Made by a program: the position numbers and the translations under genes. The notes under the pieces are model-generated. The model saw nothing but the letters and a program-made list of their open reading frames with translations. It searched no databases and was not told the origin of the DNA. DNA of 64,000 nucleotides from Anisus vortex (Eukaryota > Mollusca > Gastropoda > Planorbidae), in contig OX421509.1 of NCBI GenBank assembly GCA_949126835.1, forward strand, positions 7,118,411 to 7,182,410, given 5' to 3'. Positions 18,396-30,788 of this stretch are shown here, piece by piece; the first letter of the stretch is position 1; each line of letters starts with the position of its first letter.

Positions 18396-21300
18396 TATAA
18401 TAAAAACTTCGTTTATATGGTTTTCTTGTTTCTACTACTTTTATTTCTCTCCAATGTAAGAATAAGGAATACAATCCCGTGATTTCATCTTTAAGTTAAG
18501 CTTAATTTAAGGTTTTTCTTTTAACTCCACAGATTTGCTGAAGTTGGCTAATGGAGTGGCTGAGTCGAAAGTCTGTTCATCTGTTTGGATTTTGTTTTTA
18601 GAGAATTACTTTCAGCGTCTATTTGTACATTTACTTTAAAATTTTATCTAAGCTTATCTAGAACTAACTAAATATATAAAAAGTATTTTGTTAAAAGCAG
18701 TTTATTAGATAAATTCATTTGGTTTTAAAGCACTGTAGCATTTATCTAGGTAACAGATGCCCGCTAAACATTCACACTTAATAAGTCATCTACAAACTTT
18801 TCGTCTACGACACTTTGCCTACATAAAGTCGGTCTAGTGACATGACGACTATCACGATAACTCGTTTAACGACACCATGTCTAAATACATTTTGTCAACC
18901 ACGACATTTTGTCTGATAAACAATTTGTCTGTTGCGCGATTATTCGACTACTGGAATATGTTGGTCCCGCAAATTTCTGTGTCCGATTTTTTTTTCTAGA
19001 AAGTTAGTCTAGCGATTTTTTTAAAAGAAACTTTGCTTTATCAAAATTTCTTACAGTGCAGGGGTTCCATCTAATTTTCATATCCAACTAAAACCTAATA
19101 TCTATACTACAACGGTGTTCACACTCAACATAAATCGCTATTACAAATCTGTCCCACGTTGGTGCTAACTCCAAATCATATTTTATTGTAACCCAACGTT
19201 TAGAAATATCTGACATACACGATTGCATGGGTAAAATAAAATAGCCTTACTTTAAATCCACGTAGACGGTAAGTAACTAAACAGAAATAATTCTTCTTTT
19301 TCCTAGATTAACCTAGATTAACCTAACTACTACAAAGGTAATTTTTTTATATCCTACGTCAATATATGAACTTTATACCACCATAACGTATATCTGATCA
19401 GAGATGGGTTTGCATTAAGTGAATGGATTTTTCTTATAATATATTATACAAAACCAATAGCCATGATTGCATCTTAGTAGGTTATTAAATTAGCATAATG
19501 ACATCTTATTGTATTGATTTAACTACATATTTTACACAAGCATTAATAAGGAGGGAGGAAGGCAAGTCAATAGATTTAAAAAATGACGAGAACCTTTTTG
19601 TTATAGGAAAATTCAACACTTTGAGTTCGTATTTATTTATATCTTGAATATCGATTGCAGCCTTAGAACAAAACAAAAATAACTATAATTTTCAATAACC
19701 GACAAATGTATAATTCAAATATAGGCTACCTTAAACAAACAAAAGTTTAATATTGACTTGTTTATCAAAAATGCAGGTAGCCGAAATATTTTAAATCATC
19801 GTAAATTTATATTTTAAATTTTTCTACATGCAATAAAAAAATGTAAAAGACTTAGCTTCTTGTGTACATTTATATAATAATATAATAAAAATGTTTGTAG
19901 ATTTAAAAAACAAAACAACTATAGTAATATTATAATATATAATTTGTTAATATTTCACATTAATTAGAAAACTTTTTTTTTATGCTTATTTAGCCTATAT
20001 TGCACATCTCCCCATGAGCCCAACATGCTCAGTTTCAATACTTGAAGCCACGTAAAACTTCTTGTGGAGCCGTCATCTTTGATTCACCCACCTGTGCTCC
20101 GCCATAATAGGTGCCACGTGCAACAACACGAGGGGCCGCCATCTTGGATCAGTCAACTTCTTGTCCGTTATCTTGTATACGCCCACTTCCGAGACGTTAC
20201 GTAGGATCACCTTTCCTACCTACTATACTACTTACAACAACCGAGAAAAAGAACATTATCAGCTCAACAGCCCTTCAACTAGTAGGCTACAAGATAAAAA
20301 TACACATTCTACATTTTTACACAGAACTCACAATACAACTAGCAGACCTAATGTGACACTAAATATCTACACATATACTTAGTTTTTGACAGTAATGTCA
20401 ACAGCGGCCATATAACTTGTTATAAATTTATTGTTTGGAACTACACGAATGCTAATTAGTGTCATATATGCACAAAAAACTACTTTAAACTGTCAAAAAT
20501 TCCAGAACTCATTGTAAACGTGACATTAATAATAGTATATTTTTAATTATTTCATCATATTTATTGAGAGGTGTCTATCAGAATCAAAAGATAAAACAAA
20601 TAAAATATAAATACGTTGTATTTAAAATAAATGTAGTTTTAAAAATACATGTAATAACCATAATAGCCTATAACAAAATACTGTAAGTAAACTTTAAACA
20701 AAATAATTTAACTTATTAGTTTATCATCTATTTGATCAAGTTTAATTCACTTTTACTTTAAGGCAAAGCATCGTTCCATTCAGTAATGTATATGTTAAGT
20801 TTCAAAGCTGTATCTCAGCATGTCATCTTAACATGTAATCCCAAATTGGTGGGGGGGGGGGGGGAGAATCTATGGTAATCCAACTTAATTGCACAAAAGC
20901 CATCTGTTCTTTTGCAATTGTAATCCGAAAAAAAAATTATAATTAACTCATTATCTTATATTCTCATAATAATAAAGCGAATAAAGATAGTCATCCAACA
21001 ATGAAACAGATGTATTACTTTATCCTTCTTTTAACTTATTTTTTCTGCTTCCAGATCACTAACTCTTAAAAATACTATAAATTAGGATCCATTGTCTTTA
21101 CGAAATAAAAATGATTTTAATTCACAATTTCATTTAAGAATAAAAATGACTTTGTATATCACAATGTTAGACTTAGTGAATACGGTAAAATTGGTTTTAT
21201 GTTTTTTGTTAAATTCCATCTTGAATTTAAAGTGATTTAATAAAAATAGAGAGTGAGATTATATATTATTTAGATTTATGGGTGATAATTTTAAAAATAT

Positions 21301-21602
21301 AATTTAGCAGACTTCAGTTCATTTATCCATCAATTATCGTAATTTAAAAAGTTTTCCAATCGTCACTGAAATTCCTAGCAAGACAATAATTTTAAACATA
21401 TTAAAATACATCGACGCCCAATACAAGTCAATAATAACAGGATTTAAGTAGAACACAAAAAGGAGGCTTTACCAGTCTCTCAATACACCTCTCACTCTCT
21501 ACTCTAACTATACACATCATGGTCTGAAAACTTCCTCAAGTTCGCTTTTTCGTTATGCAGCAATAAAGAAACGTATAGGTCAGTAATATATATATATATA
21601 TA
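18396..21602. other. Gene-free stretch
   Basis: About 3.2 kb of AT-rich DNA. A short moderately GC-rich patch with repeated CCGCCAT-type motifs lies at 20060-20210, and a 14-G run near 20852. I see no supportable gene. Confidence 0.5.
21588..21602. repeat. (TA)n tract flanking a LINE fragment
   Basis: Together with the (TA)n at 22183-22204 it brackets the LINE tail at 21603-22182, so the LINE may have inserted into a TA microsatellite. Confidence 0.8.
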
Positions 21603-22182
21603 TTCCACATGCGCTGCCTCAGACGCATACTTGGGATATCTTGGAAGGACCGCATAACAAACAACGAGGTCTTGCAACGGGCTAACATGCCTAGCACGAT
21701 CACTCTCCTTCGCCAACGACGTCTTCGGTGGCTTGGCCATGTTTCCAGGATGGAGGATGGGCGAATCCCAAAAGACCTACTATATGCTGAGCTCGCTGAG
21801 GGCAAGAGAGCTACTGGCCGCCCCCAACTCAGGCTCAAGGACGTCTTCAAACGTGACCTAAAGGCTATAGATGTAGAGGTCGGAAACTGGGAGAACCTTG
21901 CTCAGCACAGAAATAGTTGGAGAGGCACCTTACACACCGGTATAAATGCGGCAGAGGGCAAACTTCGCATTATGGCGGCGGCTAAAAGAGCAGCGAAGAA
22001 AAGTAGGCTGCCCCTAACAATCTCCAACGGTCCAGCTTTCAAGTGCTAGAGATGCGACAGAGCCTGTCTCTCAAGGATAGGTCTCCACAGACACAGTCAA
22101 TTTTGCAGGGCTGACCAAATCACAGGAGCGCAAATCTAATCGTCTTTCGAGAATATGGAGCCAATGATGATGATGATGATGA
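21603..22182 (+). pseudogene. LINE ORF2 C-terminal end, 5'-truncated, with ATG-repeat tail
   Basis: 147 open codons from ATG 21609 encode the region after the RT palm: LRRILGISWKDRITNNEVL, RRLRWLGHVSRM, GKRATGRPQLRLKDVFKRDL and WENLAQHRNSWR. This is the conserved C-terminus of a large group of animal LINEs. The copy ends in (ATG)n repeats at 22165-22182, as LINE 3' ends often do. The upstream part is missing, which is the usual product of incomplete reverse transcription. Homologous but diverged tails occur at 49284-49785 and 31190-31620. Confidence 0.85.
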
Positions 22183-22296
22183 TATATATATATATATATA
22201 TATAACAGGTAACACACATAATTTCTCTATAAAAGTGAATTAGACCACATTTAAAATGTCCATTATGTAACTGTTCATATTGGTATATAGCCCAAT

Positions 22297-22657
22297 TGTG
22301 ACCGTTATTTTGTAAATATTATGTTAACAACTCTCAGGGGGATCAAATTATATAATAACAATCAATAAACAAACTGCCGGCTTGTAGTAAAATGAAAACT
22401 CAATATTTAATCCAATTTATGTACAAGATGAATTCAAATATACAACAGTTTCTATAGCCTAGTCCAGTACGTCCTGCCGCTACCAAATCCTAAGGTCGTC
22501 TCCCGTTATATCCAAATCTATGCTACGTTCAATCTATCTCCTACGTCATTGTTTCTATCGTAAAACGTCACTCGTTTATTCCATACATTAACACCGGGTT
22601 AGAGATTATACAAATTATGTCCTACTAAAACAACTATATATATTTTAAATCCTCACA
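22297..22657 (-). repeat. E3 3' LTR
   Basis: 361 bp, TGTGACC...CTCACA on the plus strand, matching 28920-29286. The purine tract (minus strand GGTCGATGGGGGAA) adjoins it at 22658-22671. Confidence 0.92.
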
Positions 22658-22671
22658 TTCCCCCATCGACC

Positions 22672-24005
22672 CTTTAAATTTGTCATACAAATTTCTATAA
22701 AAAAAAAATCCTTATCTCCGTCAAATACTTTCCTAAAATATATATTTCTTTAATCCTATGTCTTTAATCATATAATTATATAAATAATCATAATTATCTT
22801 ATCATGCATATTAAAAACATGTTATGCAACACAAATAACATTTAACAAAACCAACGATTTCATTAATAAATATTAACCAATATTAACCATTAACTTTCAC
22901 TAATATCTATGTCCATAATTTTTCAAAGTATATCCTGTCCGGTATTAATGAAATACATCAACCAACATTATAAATATCATCAAATCCGAAAACACAACAG
23001 TTCATACTGGTCCATGTAATATCATTGCAACCTTCCTCTTCTGAACGTCCAACAACACATTCATTGAATATTTCATAAGTCCTTTGTAGATTATCCATCC
23101 TGTAGAGTTTCAATACCTTGATAAAATAGTTCCAATAATGTCACAACAATAATTTACAATGCATTGTTCATATTCACATCTCTAGCATTTGCCATTGAAT
23201 ACTTCCACGAGTTGTCTGTCTATAAGCAATATAGTGTTGACATTGGTCATAAACCCCGAAAAAATGTACCGGTACCATGTTATTAATAAAGTGTTGATTT
23301 GTTGATTCCTCCATATGTTGATGACATAACCTTCCTTCCGCGTTGCCAATGTAAATGTACCTCAATAATGCGACGACATGACCTCAATTCTATGTTGATA
23401 ATGTCAATGTACCTTGATATAGCGATGACATGACCTCGATTCCATGTTACCACCATCAATGTACTCTTCATATGATGTCTTCATGTTTGCGTTTGATATA
23501 GTCTCCATAAAAACCGTTCACGATAATGTGAGGACGTGATAGAACATCTCTCACTTACAAATGGTACGTTGTGCTTGAATCACCGTGCTTCAGTTGTAGA
23601 ACCATTTCTCGTCCAGAACCTTTGGAAAAAATCAATATTTCATTAGCACCGTATTTATACTTTACATTTAAATGAAAAATAATTTTAACCGCGTTCCAAA
23701 CTGGTGATTACGTATCAAACAGCACACCTTAAACACCACATCTAGACAACAAATCAGCCAATATATTATCCACCACTTTTACAAACCATGAGTGTTTTCC
23801 ATTTACTATTCACACAATATACCAAATTTATAGTATTGTATCAACCCAACAAAAAAAATATTCTCAATTCCTGTTCCTCACTACTACAAAACCAGAATAT
23901 ATATATATTTTCCCAAGTTATAATTATACCACAAATCCATTCACCATAAACCAGTTTAATGCATAGTTAACACCAAGTCAATCCTTTGAAATAATAATGC
24001 AAGAA
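22672..24005 (-). other. E3 3' non-coding region with diverged tandem repeats
   Basis: No ORF. Between about 23310 and 23470 a unit of roughly 60 bp (containing GACATGACCT and AATGTACCT) repeats two to three times with divergence. Confidence 0.55.
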
Positions 24006-25086
24006 TTACCATTTTTTCCTTACAAAAATCTTTGGTCTATCAGATTTAAACAAATACTCCTCACCAACTCCTTTAGTATTTTTACTGATACTACAAGATG
24101 TAAACCTAACCAATTCCTGACTCACCTTCATTATTCTACAATCCTTCTCTGACATACTCTTAATCAAACTCCCACAATTACTTTCCAACACACCACTTAC
24201 ATCTTTTTCTCTTTGTAATAAAACTAATCCACAGTATATGTTTTCTTCACCTTTAGCTATTTCCATCACTTTCTCTTTTTCATTTGTCTCCATCACCACA
24301 AACTTCACTTCATTATTCTCAAAACACTCTCTACACAACAACTTAAAATCATCTTTCTCCTCATGACAATTTTCAATCAACTTATCAGACCCCTTTATCT
24401 TCTCCTCTTCACAATCTCCACACAACATATCAAACCTCTTTATCTTCTCCTCTTCACAATCTCCACACAACATATCAGTATCTTCTTTCTTTTTATCCTG
24501 ATTATCTATAATTGCCATTTCTCCCGTCTGACAATCATCAATTACCATATTGTCCTTCTGACAATCCTTTAGTACACTGTCCTGTACTGACTTACCCTTT
24601 AATTCAGTTTGTATCAACCTTATCCCATAAACACTTATCATTAAATTCATTTTGCACATCACTCATTTCTAAGTGTTTATCTTTCTCAATCATTACATGA
24701 ACTATATTCTTATCTATCATTTCCATTGACTCTTTCATAGTAATCACTGACTCTTTACTAATGATCTCTGACTCTTTTATAATATGTGACTCTTCTATTT
24801 GTATCCTAACTTCTCTTATGACCTTTAAGTCTAATGCTTCAAATATGATCTGTTCTTCTTCAACTATCTCCTTTAGCTCTTCAATAACAATCCTTGATTC
24901 ATCCAATATACTCCTACAAATAGAATCCTCATTTAAATTCTTATGTTCTTCCAATATGACTTTAAGTTCTCCACTTAAGCTTTTTGATTTTTCATTTTCT
25001 ATATCATCCTTCTTAATTACATCAGCAACATTATCACATAAGCTACCTTCATTATTTAACTCCATGATTTTCATCCCTAGCTTCAT
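24006..25086 (-). pseudogene. E3 acidic, cysteine-containing ORF in place of RT-RNase H (function unknown)
   Basis: Two minus-strand frames, 25086-24604 (160 codons) and 24662-24006 (218 codons), overlap and look like one protein broken by a frameshift. The first part is an acidic, helical region rich in Glu, Ile and Lys (IVIEELKEIVEEEQIIFEAL). The second has the tandem repeat MLCGDCEEEKIK twice, then NCHEEKDD and LCRECFEN, i.e. CxxC pairs that could bind metal, and ends KIFVRKKW. I do not recognise the family. There is no transmembrane segment, so it does not look like an envelope protein. It sits exactly where RT starts in E2-type elements. Confidence 0.6.
24395..24480. repeat. Tandem repeat of about 51 bp inside the E3 acidic ORF
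   Basis: CTCTTTATCTTCTCCTC-TTCACAATCTCCACACAAC occurs twice in direct order and encodes the doubled CGDCEEEKIK motif. Confidence 0.85.
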
Positions 25087-25256
25087 TTTATTTAATTGAA
25101 CATTTTTTTCTCTTTCCTCTTCTTTTCTCTCAAGATTAATTTAGTCCAATTTCCAATCTACTACAGATTTATCATTGGAAAAATAATCCTTCCAAAATTC
25201 TTTTCTGTCTCATTCTTATGTCTATGAAATTTTATTTTTGCATCAATCCTCTCAAG

Positions 25257-26150
25257 CTAACCTCTTGAATTACCTCTATATATTAGTTCAAATGGTGAAA
25301 AACCTGTACTATCATGAGTAGTTTCTCTATATGCAAATAAAATTGATGGTATTGCCAAATCCCAATTCTTTGGATCCTCATTACTAACTATTGACATTTC
25401 CTTTAGAGTTTTGTTAAATCTCTCACACATTCCATTACATTGAGGATGATAAGGTGTTGTAAACTTCTGCTTAATTCCAAATGTTTCCATGAATTCTTTA
25501 GTCAATTTTGATGTAAATTGAGTTCCTCTATCTGATATTATCTCTTCAGGAAATCCAATTCTAGTAAATATTAAATATAATGCTTGCACTATATCTGTAG
25601 ATTCAATTTTCTTTAATCGTACTGCATCTGCATACCTAGAACATATATCAATCAATGTAAGAATATATCTATGTCATCTGTTAGACATAATAGGCATCAA
25701 ACCAATGATATCTATGGCTACCTTCTGGAATGGTCTAGTTTCAGTCACTCCTTTTTGTATAGAAGCCTTGGTAAAATTACTTCCAGATCCTTTCATCTGA
25801 CACACTTTACATTGTTTAACAAATCTTTTCACATCTTTTGACATTTTAGGCCGAAAGTAATGTTGTATTATTCTGTTTTTGGTTTTGCCAACTCCCAAAT
25901 GACCAGCCAATGGTATAGACTGAGCATTAGTCATTATTTCTGTTCTATATTTATATGGTACAACTATTTGTTCCACTTTTCTGCCATTTATGAGTATCTC
26001 TCTGACTAATAGTTGTGTATCATTTTTCACTTTGCATACACTATTTTTATTAATAGTTCCTTTCTCTGTAAATTTGAATAATCTATTCAATGTAGTATAC
26101 TCTCTTTTTTCCTTTTTGAATATTTCCAAATTAACGTTTTCATTCAGTAA
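25257..26150 (-). pseudogene. E3 integrase, interrupted by one TGA
   Basis: The frame continues from gag-protease after a TAA at 26151-26153. It shows the zinc finger (GHLGVGKTKNR...CKVCQMKG), then VAIDIIGLMP, IISDRGTQF and CNGMCERFNK for the three catalytic acids, and STGFSPFELIY at the end. A TGA at 25674-25676 splits it inside the core, where CGA would fit, so it is probably a C-to-T mutation. The GPF/Y C-terminal module found in E1 and E2 is missing: the frame ends at TAA 25257 shortly after the core, and the acidic ORF follows. Confidence 0.8.
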
Positions 26151-27050
26151 TTATTCACTATCAACTGATGTGTCTTTTTCATTATTCACTATTGTCTGAG
26201 TTTCTTCAGTATTGCTTGCTTTACATTCATTAATCACATTACATTGTGCTTGATTATTATTAAATTCCCATGTATCTATTTCCTCTTTAGTACATTCTTT
26301 AACTGATTCAACATTACCAATAATTAAATCAATTGGTGCATCATTTATAACATGAGCCAGTACTCTACCTGTAATATATGGTGTCCTAATATCAATGTAG
26401 GCCAACCTCAATTTAATCACTCTTCCATCAAATGATATCAAATCTGCTACCTCACCAGTGTATTGATTTGACTGAACATATTTGCTGTTTATTGCAATGA
26501 CGGAGGATCCCGTGTCGCAAACTGCATGAACTGGTATTAATCCCACATATCCTGGAAATTTTTGTATTCCTTTGCTTCTTGATAACACAGCTCCACAGTG
26601 ATACCTGTTCTTATTAAATCTGGAGTTGTGATCTCTTTGGTTTCTATATCCCTGAGATCTATTATTATTATTGTTTCCATCTGAACTTGACCTTCTGAAG
26701 CAATTTCTTGCTATATGTCTTTTCTTTTTACATATAAAACATGTCAATGTGTTATCTCTCTTATCTTTACAATCCTTAGTAACATGGTTATTTCTTCCAC
26801 AATTACCACACTTCATCTTGCTCCTTGATAATTGTCTACCTCTTTGAAAATTATCATTGCCTCTAGCAAAGCATATTATATCCTGATAATCCTCTCCTTT
26901 AGAAGTAGGTGCCATGGGATAAGCTAATTTATAGTTCCTAATCAGGTCAACTATTTCCTCTATAGTCTTGGGAGATCTCTCCTGAATACATGCTTTGAGA
27001 GTCTTATCAAGTGAATATATTGCCTTATCTCTAATAATAAAATTCTTCAA
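26151..27050 (-). CDS. E3 Gag C-terminus with two zinc knuckles, and aspartic protease
   Basis: 299 codons. The first 45 residues complete a SCAN-like capsid C-terminal domain (FIIRDKAIYSLDKTLKACIQ, ERSPKTIEEIVDL). Two CCHC knuckles follow, CGNCGRNNHVTKDC and CFICKKKRHIARNC, then an Asn/Arg-rich linker and the aspartic protease with AVCDTGSSVIAI and LIIGN. Gag would package element RNA and the protease would cut the polyprotein. It ends in TAA at the protease-integrase junction. The ATG used is only the first in the open frame; the real Gag began at 27774, with frameshifts near 27060-27090. Confidence 0.8.
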   Translation of the reverse strand: MKNFIIRDKAIYSLDKTLKACIQERSPKTIEEIVDLIRNYKLAYPMAPTSKGEDYQDIICFARGNDNFQRGRQLSRSKMKCGNCGRNNHVTKDCKDKRDNTLTCFICKKKRHIARNCFRRSSSDGNNNNNRSQGYRNQRDHNSRFNKNRYHCGAVLSRSKGIQKFPGYVGLIPVHAVCDTGSSVIAINSKYVQSNQYTGEVADLISFDGRVIKLRLAYIDIRTPYITGRVLAHVINDAPIDLIIGNVESVKECTKEEIDTWEFNNNQAQCNVINECKASNTEETQTIVNNEKDTSVDSE

Positions 27051-27774
27051 TTCCTCAAAGATTTTTCTATTTTAGCACACTTTAACCATTTGCCATAGCA
27101 TTTGTCAATGAGTCAAAATTACTTTTTGGATCTTCATCCTTTGATAAATTCATTTCAAAAAATTTCTTTTTATAAGCCTCCTCTGTACTTCCAAGATGTC
27201 TTAACAATTGTTCCTTAACAGATGCATATTCTGATTGTTCCATACAAATTTTTGATGGAATATCTCCTGTAAAGTATTTTCCAAGAAGTCCTGGCCAATA
27301 ACAAGCAGACAAATTTTGTCTCTCCATTTCCATTTCAAATTTTTTTAGAAATGTATCAATAGAACCATCCTTTTCATTAAATAATTGAAATGTAAATCTA
27401 CACATGTTATTTCTAATAGCCATATCCTGGTCAACAACAGGTCTAGTGACTCCAATGTTTACATTTGCAGTATTATTTTTAGCTTCTAATTCTAACTTTT
27501 TAAACTCTATCTCTAATCTCTTTAGTTCCATCTCATCAGCTCTAGCTTTTTCTTTATCAATTTGTTTTAATCTCTCTAGCTCAGCCTCATCAGCTCTAAC
27601 CTTATCTTCTCTTTTTTTAGCCTTATCTTCTCTTTCTTTAGCCTTATCTTTAGCCCTTTCTTCTCTTTCTAAATACTCTCTATATTTTCTCTCCGCCCAC
27701 TCATCCAATTCCTTACCAGTATATCCCAACTCCTTACCACAACTTATATAATTTGCTAATATGTCCATTTTCAA
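27051..27774 (-). pseudogene. E3 Gag N-terminus: charged coiled coil and capsid, frameshifted
   Basis: 230 codons from ATG 27774. Residues 25-95 form a long Lys/Glu/Arg coiled coil with REDKAKK-type repeats, like the charged helix before the capsid of E1. Residues 115-230 match a Gypsy capsid N-terminal region (FLKKFEMEMERQNLSACYWP, AYKKKFFEMN). After residue 230 the frame is lost at 27082, but WLKCAKIEKS and FEELKNFII continue in other frames, completing a SCAN-like domain across two small frameshifts. Confidence 0.7.
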
Positions 27775-28905
27775 TTAATATATATATACCTACAACAAAC
27801 TAATATAATTTAAAATGTAATCAATATTACAATATGCATAAAATAAATATCAATATAATAATCAATACATATAAAAATACAACACCACAGATAGTAGATG
27901 AGATTTGAGATTCACAAAAAATTTACTATGACAAATATATAAACAATATGATAACACTGTGCATACAAGACTATACAATCTAACATATATTATGCAATAT
28001 ACACTTATGAAAAGTCTTTTTCAACTAACCTGACTTACAGGGGCTTTTCAATAAGTGAATACACAAAATTCCTAAAAGAAACTAATACATGCCAGTGATT
28101 TCACACAAAAAATCTAGGCATATACTATACTACAACATAACGTATACACCAGTTTACTTATCTTAATAAACGCGTTCCTTTTCCTCCAGTCTCCGAATCC
28201 AAGGTTCCAAATCCGAAACGATCCTCCACCACACAGGTTATTTCAGCACAAAGTCTTCGTGTGCTCGTTAATTCATAAGAATTACAATCATTTCACTTTA
28301 ATGAAGTTTCTTTTAGACTTCCAATTCTGCTTGACTTCTGCTACTCTACTGACTTCTAGTTATGTGACTATTCTGAAGTATTCTTCTTTTCTCGAACCAT
28401 ATACTAGTTCTACGGAGATTCTTTTTTAATCTCTTCACTCGACAAACTTAGCTTGTCCTATTATACACAGCTCCGATATTGTTTCAATAACTGTTACCAC
28501 GTTCTACACCTTTAAAATGTATCCGAGACTCCTTTCAACTTCAAGTTTTCTAGTGACCTTTTTAACCGACTTGCTTGGTAACATACATAAACTTCCTTTT
28601 CTATCTGCACGTACACTGATATGTACTGGTAGCGCTAAATTCCAGGAACGTGCTAGGCTATACTGTTCAACCGTCAAATTTTCTTACTCGTCGAAAATTT
28701 CTTCACATTGAGTTTCAACCTTCCTCTAGTTGTACGAAATGTTCATTTGCGGTATTCTTCAATCTGTGCTTCACAATATATTGTAGGCTTTCTTTCAAAT
28801 TGATTTACAATAATATTAACCTTGATTATCCTTCAACATTCTCCGTTGATTTTCAATATTCCACTTTGGGCTTCCGAATTCACCTTGAGCTTCCGAATTC
28901 ACGTT
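27775..28905 (-). other. E3 5' leader
   Basis: About 1.1 kb between primer site and gag. No conserved ORF; the plus-strand ORFs at 28517 and 28650 are incidental. Near the primer site CTTCCGAATTCA is repeated twice. Confidence 0.6.
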
Positions 28906-28916
28906 TGGGCGCCAAA
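28902..28916 (-). promoter_or_regulatory. E3 primer-binding site, tRNA-Lys type
   Basis: The minus strand reads TTTGGCGCCCAAACGTG just inside the 5' LTR. TGGCGCCCAA is the complement of the tRNA-Lys 3' end used by many retroelements. Confidence 0.75.
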
Positions 28917-28919
28917 TAA

Positions 28920-29286
28920 TGTGACCGTTATCTTGTAAATATTATGTTAACAACTCTCAGGGGGATCACATTATATAATAACAATCAATAAACAAACTGC
29001 CGGATTGTAGTAAAATGAGAACTCAATATTTAATCCAATTTATGTTAGAGATGAATTCAAATATACAACAGTTTCTATAGCCTAGTCCAGTACGTCCTGC
29101 CGCTACCAAAATTTAATGCTAAGGTCGTCTTCCGTTATATCCAAATCTATGCTACGTTCAATCTAACTCCTACGTCATTGTTTCTATCGTAAATCGTCAC
29201 TCGTTTATTCCATACATTTACACCGGGTTAGAGATTATACAAATTATGTCCTACTAAAACAACTATATATATTTTAAATCCTCACA
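28920..29286 (-). repeat. E3 5' LTR
   Basis: 367 bp, TG...CA, paired with 22297-22657 and followed by the CCAAT target duplication. Confidence 0.92.
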
Positions 29287-29291
29287 CCAAT

Positions 29292-30490
29292 AAATAATAA
29301 ATATATAAATTACTGACGCAAAATTTGTTAACATGCTCTCACACAAAAAGCCAATAATGGGTTAGGACGTTACCTTCTTCGCACCCAATGAAAAATCAAA
29401 CACATCATTTACAAGTAACTTAATATATTTAAAAAAACGAATTGAAATACAACAAGCAAAATATAATAAATAAAACAAAACATTATATGGAATTCAGACC
29501 ATGTGTAGACAAAAATTATCAACAAAACTGCTTTGTTTCGCTTGGACATTAATAGCGGAGAGATTGTAAGGAGAAAGACTCTCTGAGTAAAACCAGAGAC
29601 AAATTGAAAACAAATATGTCAAGGATAACGTCCAATTCTTTGTATGGCTCACTGAATGCATTGGAAATATCCTCGTAACCTGGCTCTGCAGCTACAAACT
29701 CAAGAAAAACAAATCAGTGCTATACAAAGTCCTATAAAAAAAAACACAAATGACCCGACGGGTACTTTCTTAATAGTAGTTTTGTCTCATTCGTTGTTTA
29801 TGACGTAGGGTGAAAATGTGTCCGACTCGAAACAAACCAATGTTGTATTCCACTCAAACCTAATAGCACAGTCAAAAGTTTTATACAGAAATGTGGGTCT
29901 CAAAGACTCAACATAATTAATTAGCACAGTGGACGCTGATTATTGCGGAGAGGATCAGGTCATAATGACCTCCGGAACACTTCTTATGTGAAGTAAAAAC
30001 TACTTCAGGATATACATCTTCCACAAAGTACGGTATGTTTTTAAAAATCCTAGAACTAGGAACCTTTTTATCACCGAGTCCAGATTGTAAAAGCAAACCT
30101 CGGCCCTAGCGCAGGGTTCAGTTTTAGTGTTGCTCAGGTGAATAGAGTCTTCTAGGTGAATGATAGACACATGATTGTCTATATCAACCGCACATTGCGT
30201 TGTTGGCTGATGGAGAAATTTCAAGTTTTACTTAGGGGAAAGCTTTTCTTGAGAACTGGAAACAGAATGTTCATGGTCAACCTAGGAAAGCAAATGATGT
30301 ATCCCATAAATCAGTCTCAGGTTCAGGGTTAATATTACACACAGTTTCTTTATTTATCGTCTCTGCCGTGCTACTCGTGATAATGCACCTTGACTAAATG
30401 TCAGAGTTTTCACAAACGTCTTCTGATTGTCTGGCAACAGTTTCTTTGACCTTGACCTGGTCTTGTATTATTCTGCCAGCGTCTAAATCA
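29292..30490. other. Gene-free stretch
   Basis: No transposon ends or coding sequence that I can support; the 74-codon minus ORF at 30000 has no features. Confidence 0.5.
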
Positions 30491-30499
30491 TTGCCAAGA

Positions 30500-30595
30500 A
30501 TAAATGTAACGATGAAAAATCAATGCAAAGTTTTGCTATCAAGCAGACATACAGACAGATAGACAGACAGACAGACGGTACAAGTTAAAAGAAAG
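30500..30595. mobile_element. End of a TA-target MITE related to 57277-57575
   Basis: CAATGCAAAGTTTTGCTA, a (GACA)n tract and AGTTAAAAGAAAGGGAG followed by TA match the right end of the copy at 57277-57575. The left end was not located. Confidence 0.55.
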
Positions 30596-30788
30596 GGAGT
30601 AAAAAAAAATGTGCGTTATAGAGAAAATCATTAAAGCGTTATAATACAATATATTTAATAAAAAAATTAACAGGTTTGTTAATTTAAAAGTTTTTAGCTT
30701 TTTAACTGTAAACTAATTACATTGACATTAATAACAAACAATACTAGTTATATTTCTTCTATTGGAAAATACATAACTTGTGCGCGCA

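Larger units (their letters stand above)
22297..29286 (-). mobile_element. Ty3/Gypsy-type LTR element E3 without RT, CCAAT target duplication
   Basis: Read on the minus strand: 5' LTR (28920-29286), tRNA-Lys-type primer site, 1.1-kb leader, gag (27774-26151) with two zinc knuckles and protease, integrase (26129-25257), an acidic ORF (25086-24006), non-coding 3' region and 3' LTR (22297-22657). Flanking CCAAT occurs at 22292-22296 and 29287-29291. The LTRs show about eleven substitutions and a 6-bp indel by eye, so it is older than E2. No RT or RNase H motif is found anywhere inside, so it could move only with outside help. Several stops and frameshifts mark this copy as inactive. Confidence 0.9.

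Noticed and set aside
24363..24700. Hydrophobic plus-strand ORFs suggesting a membrane protein
   Set aside because: They are the complement of the Glu/Lys-rich E3 ORF; the hydrophobicity is produced by complementing acidic codons.
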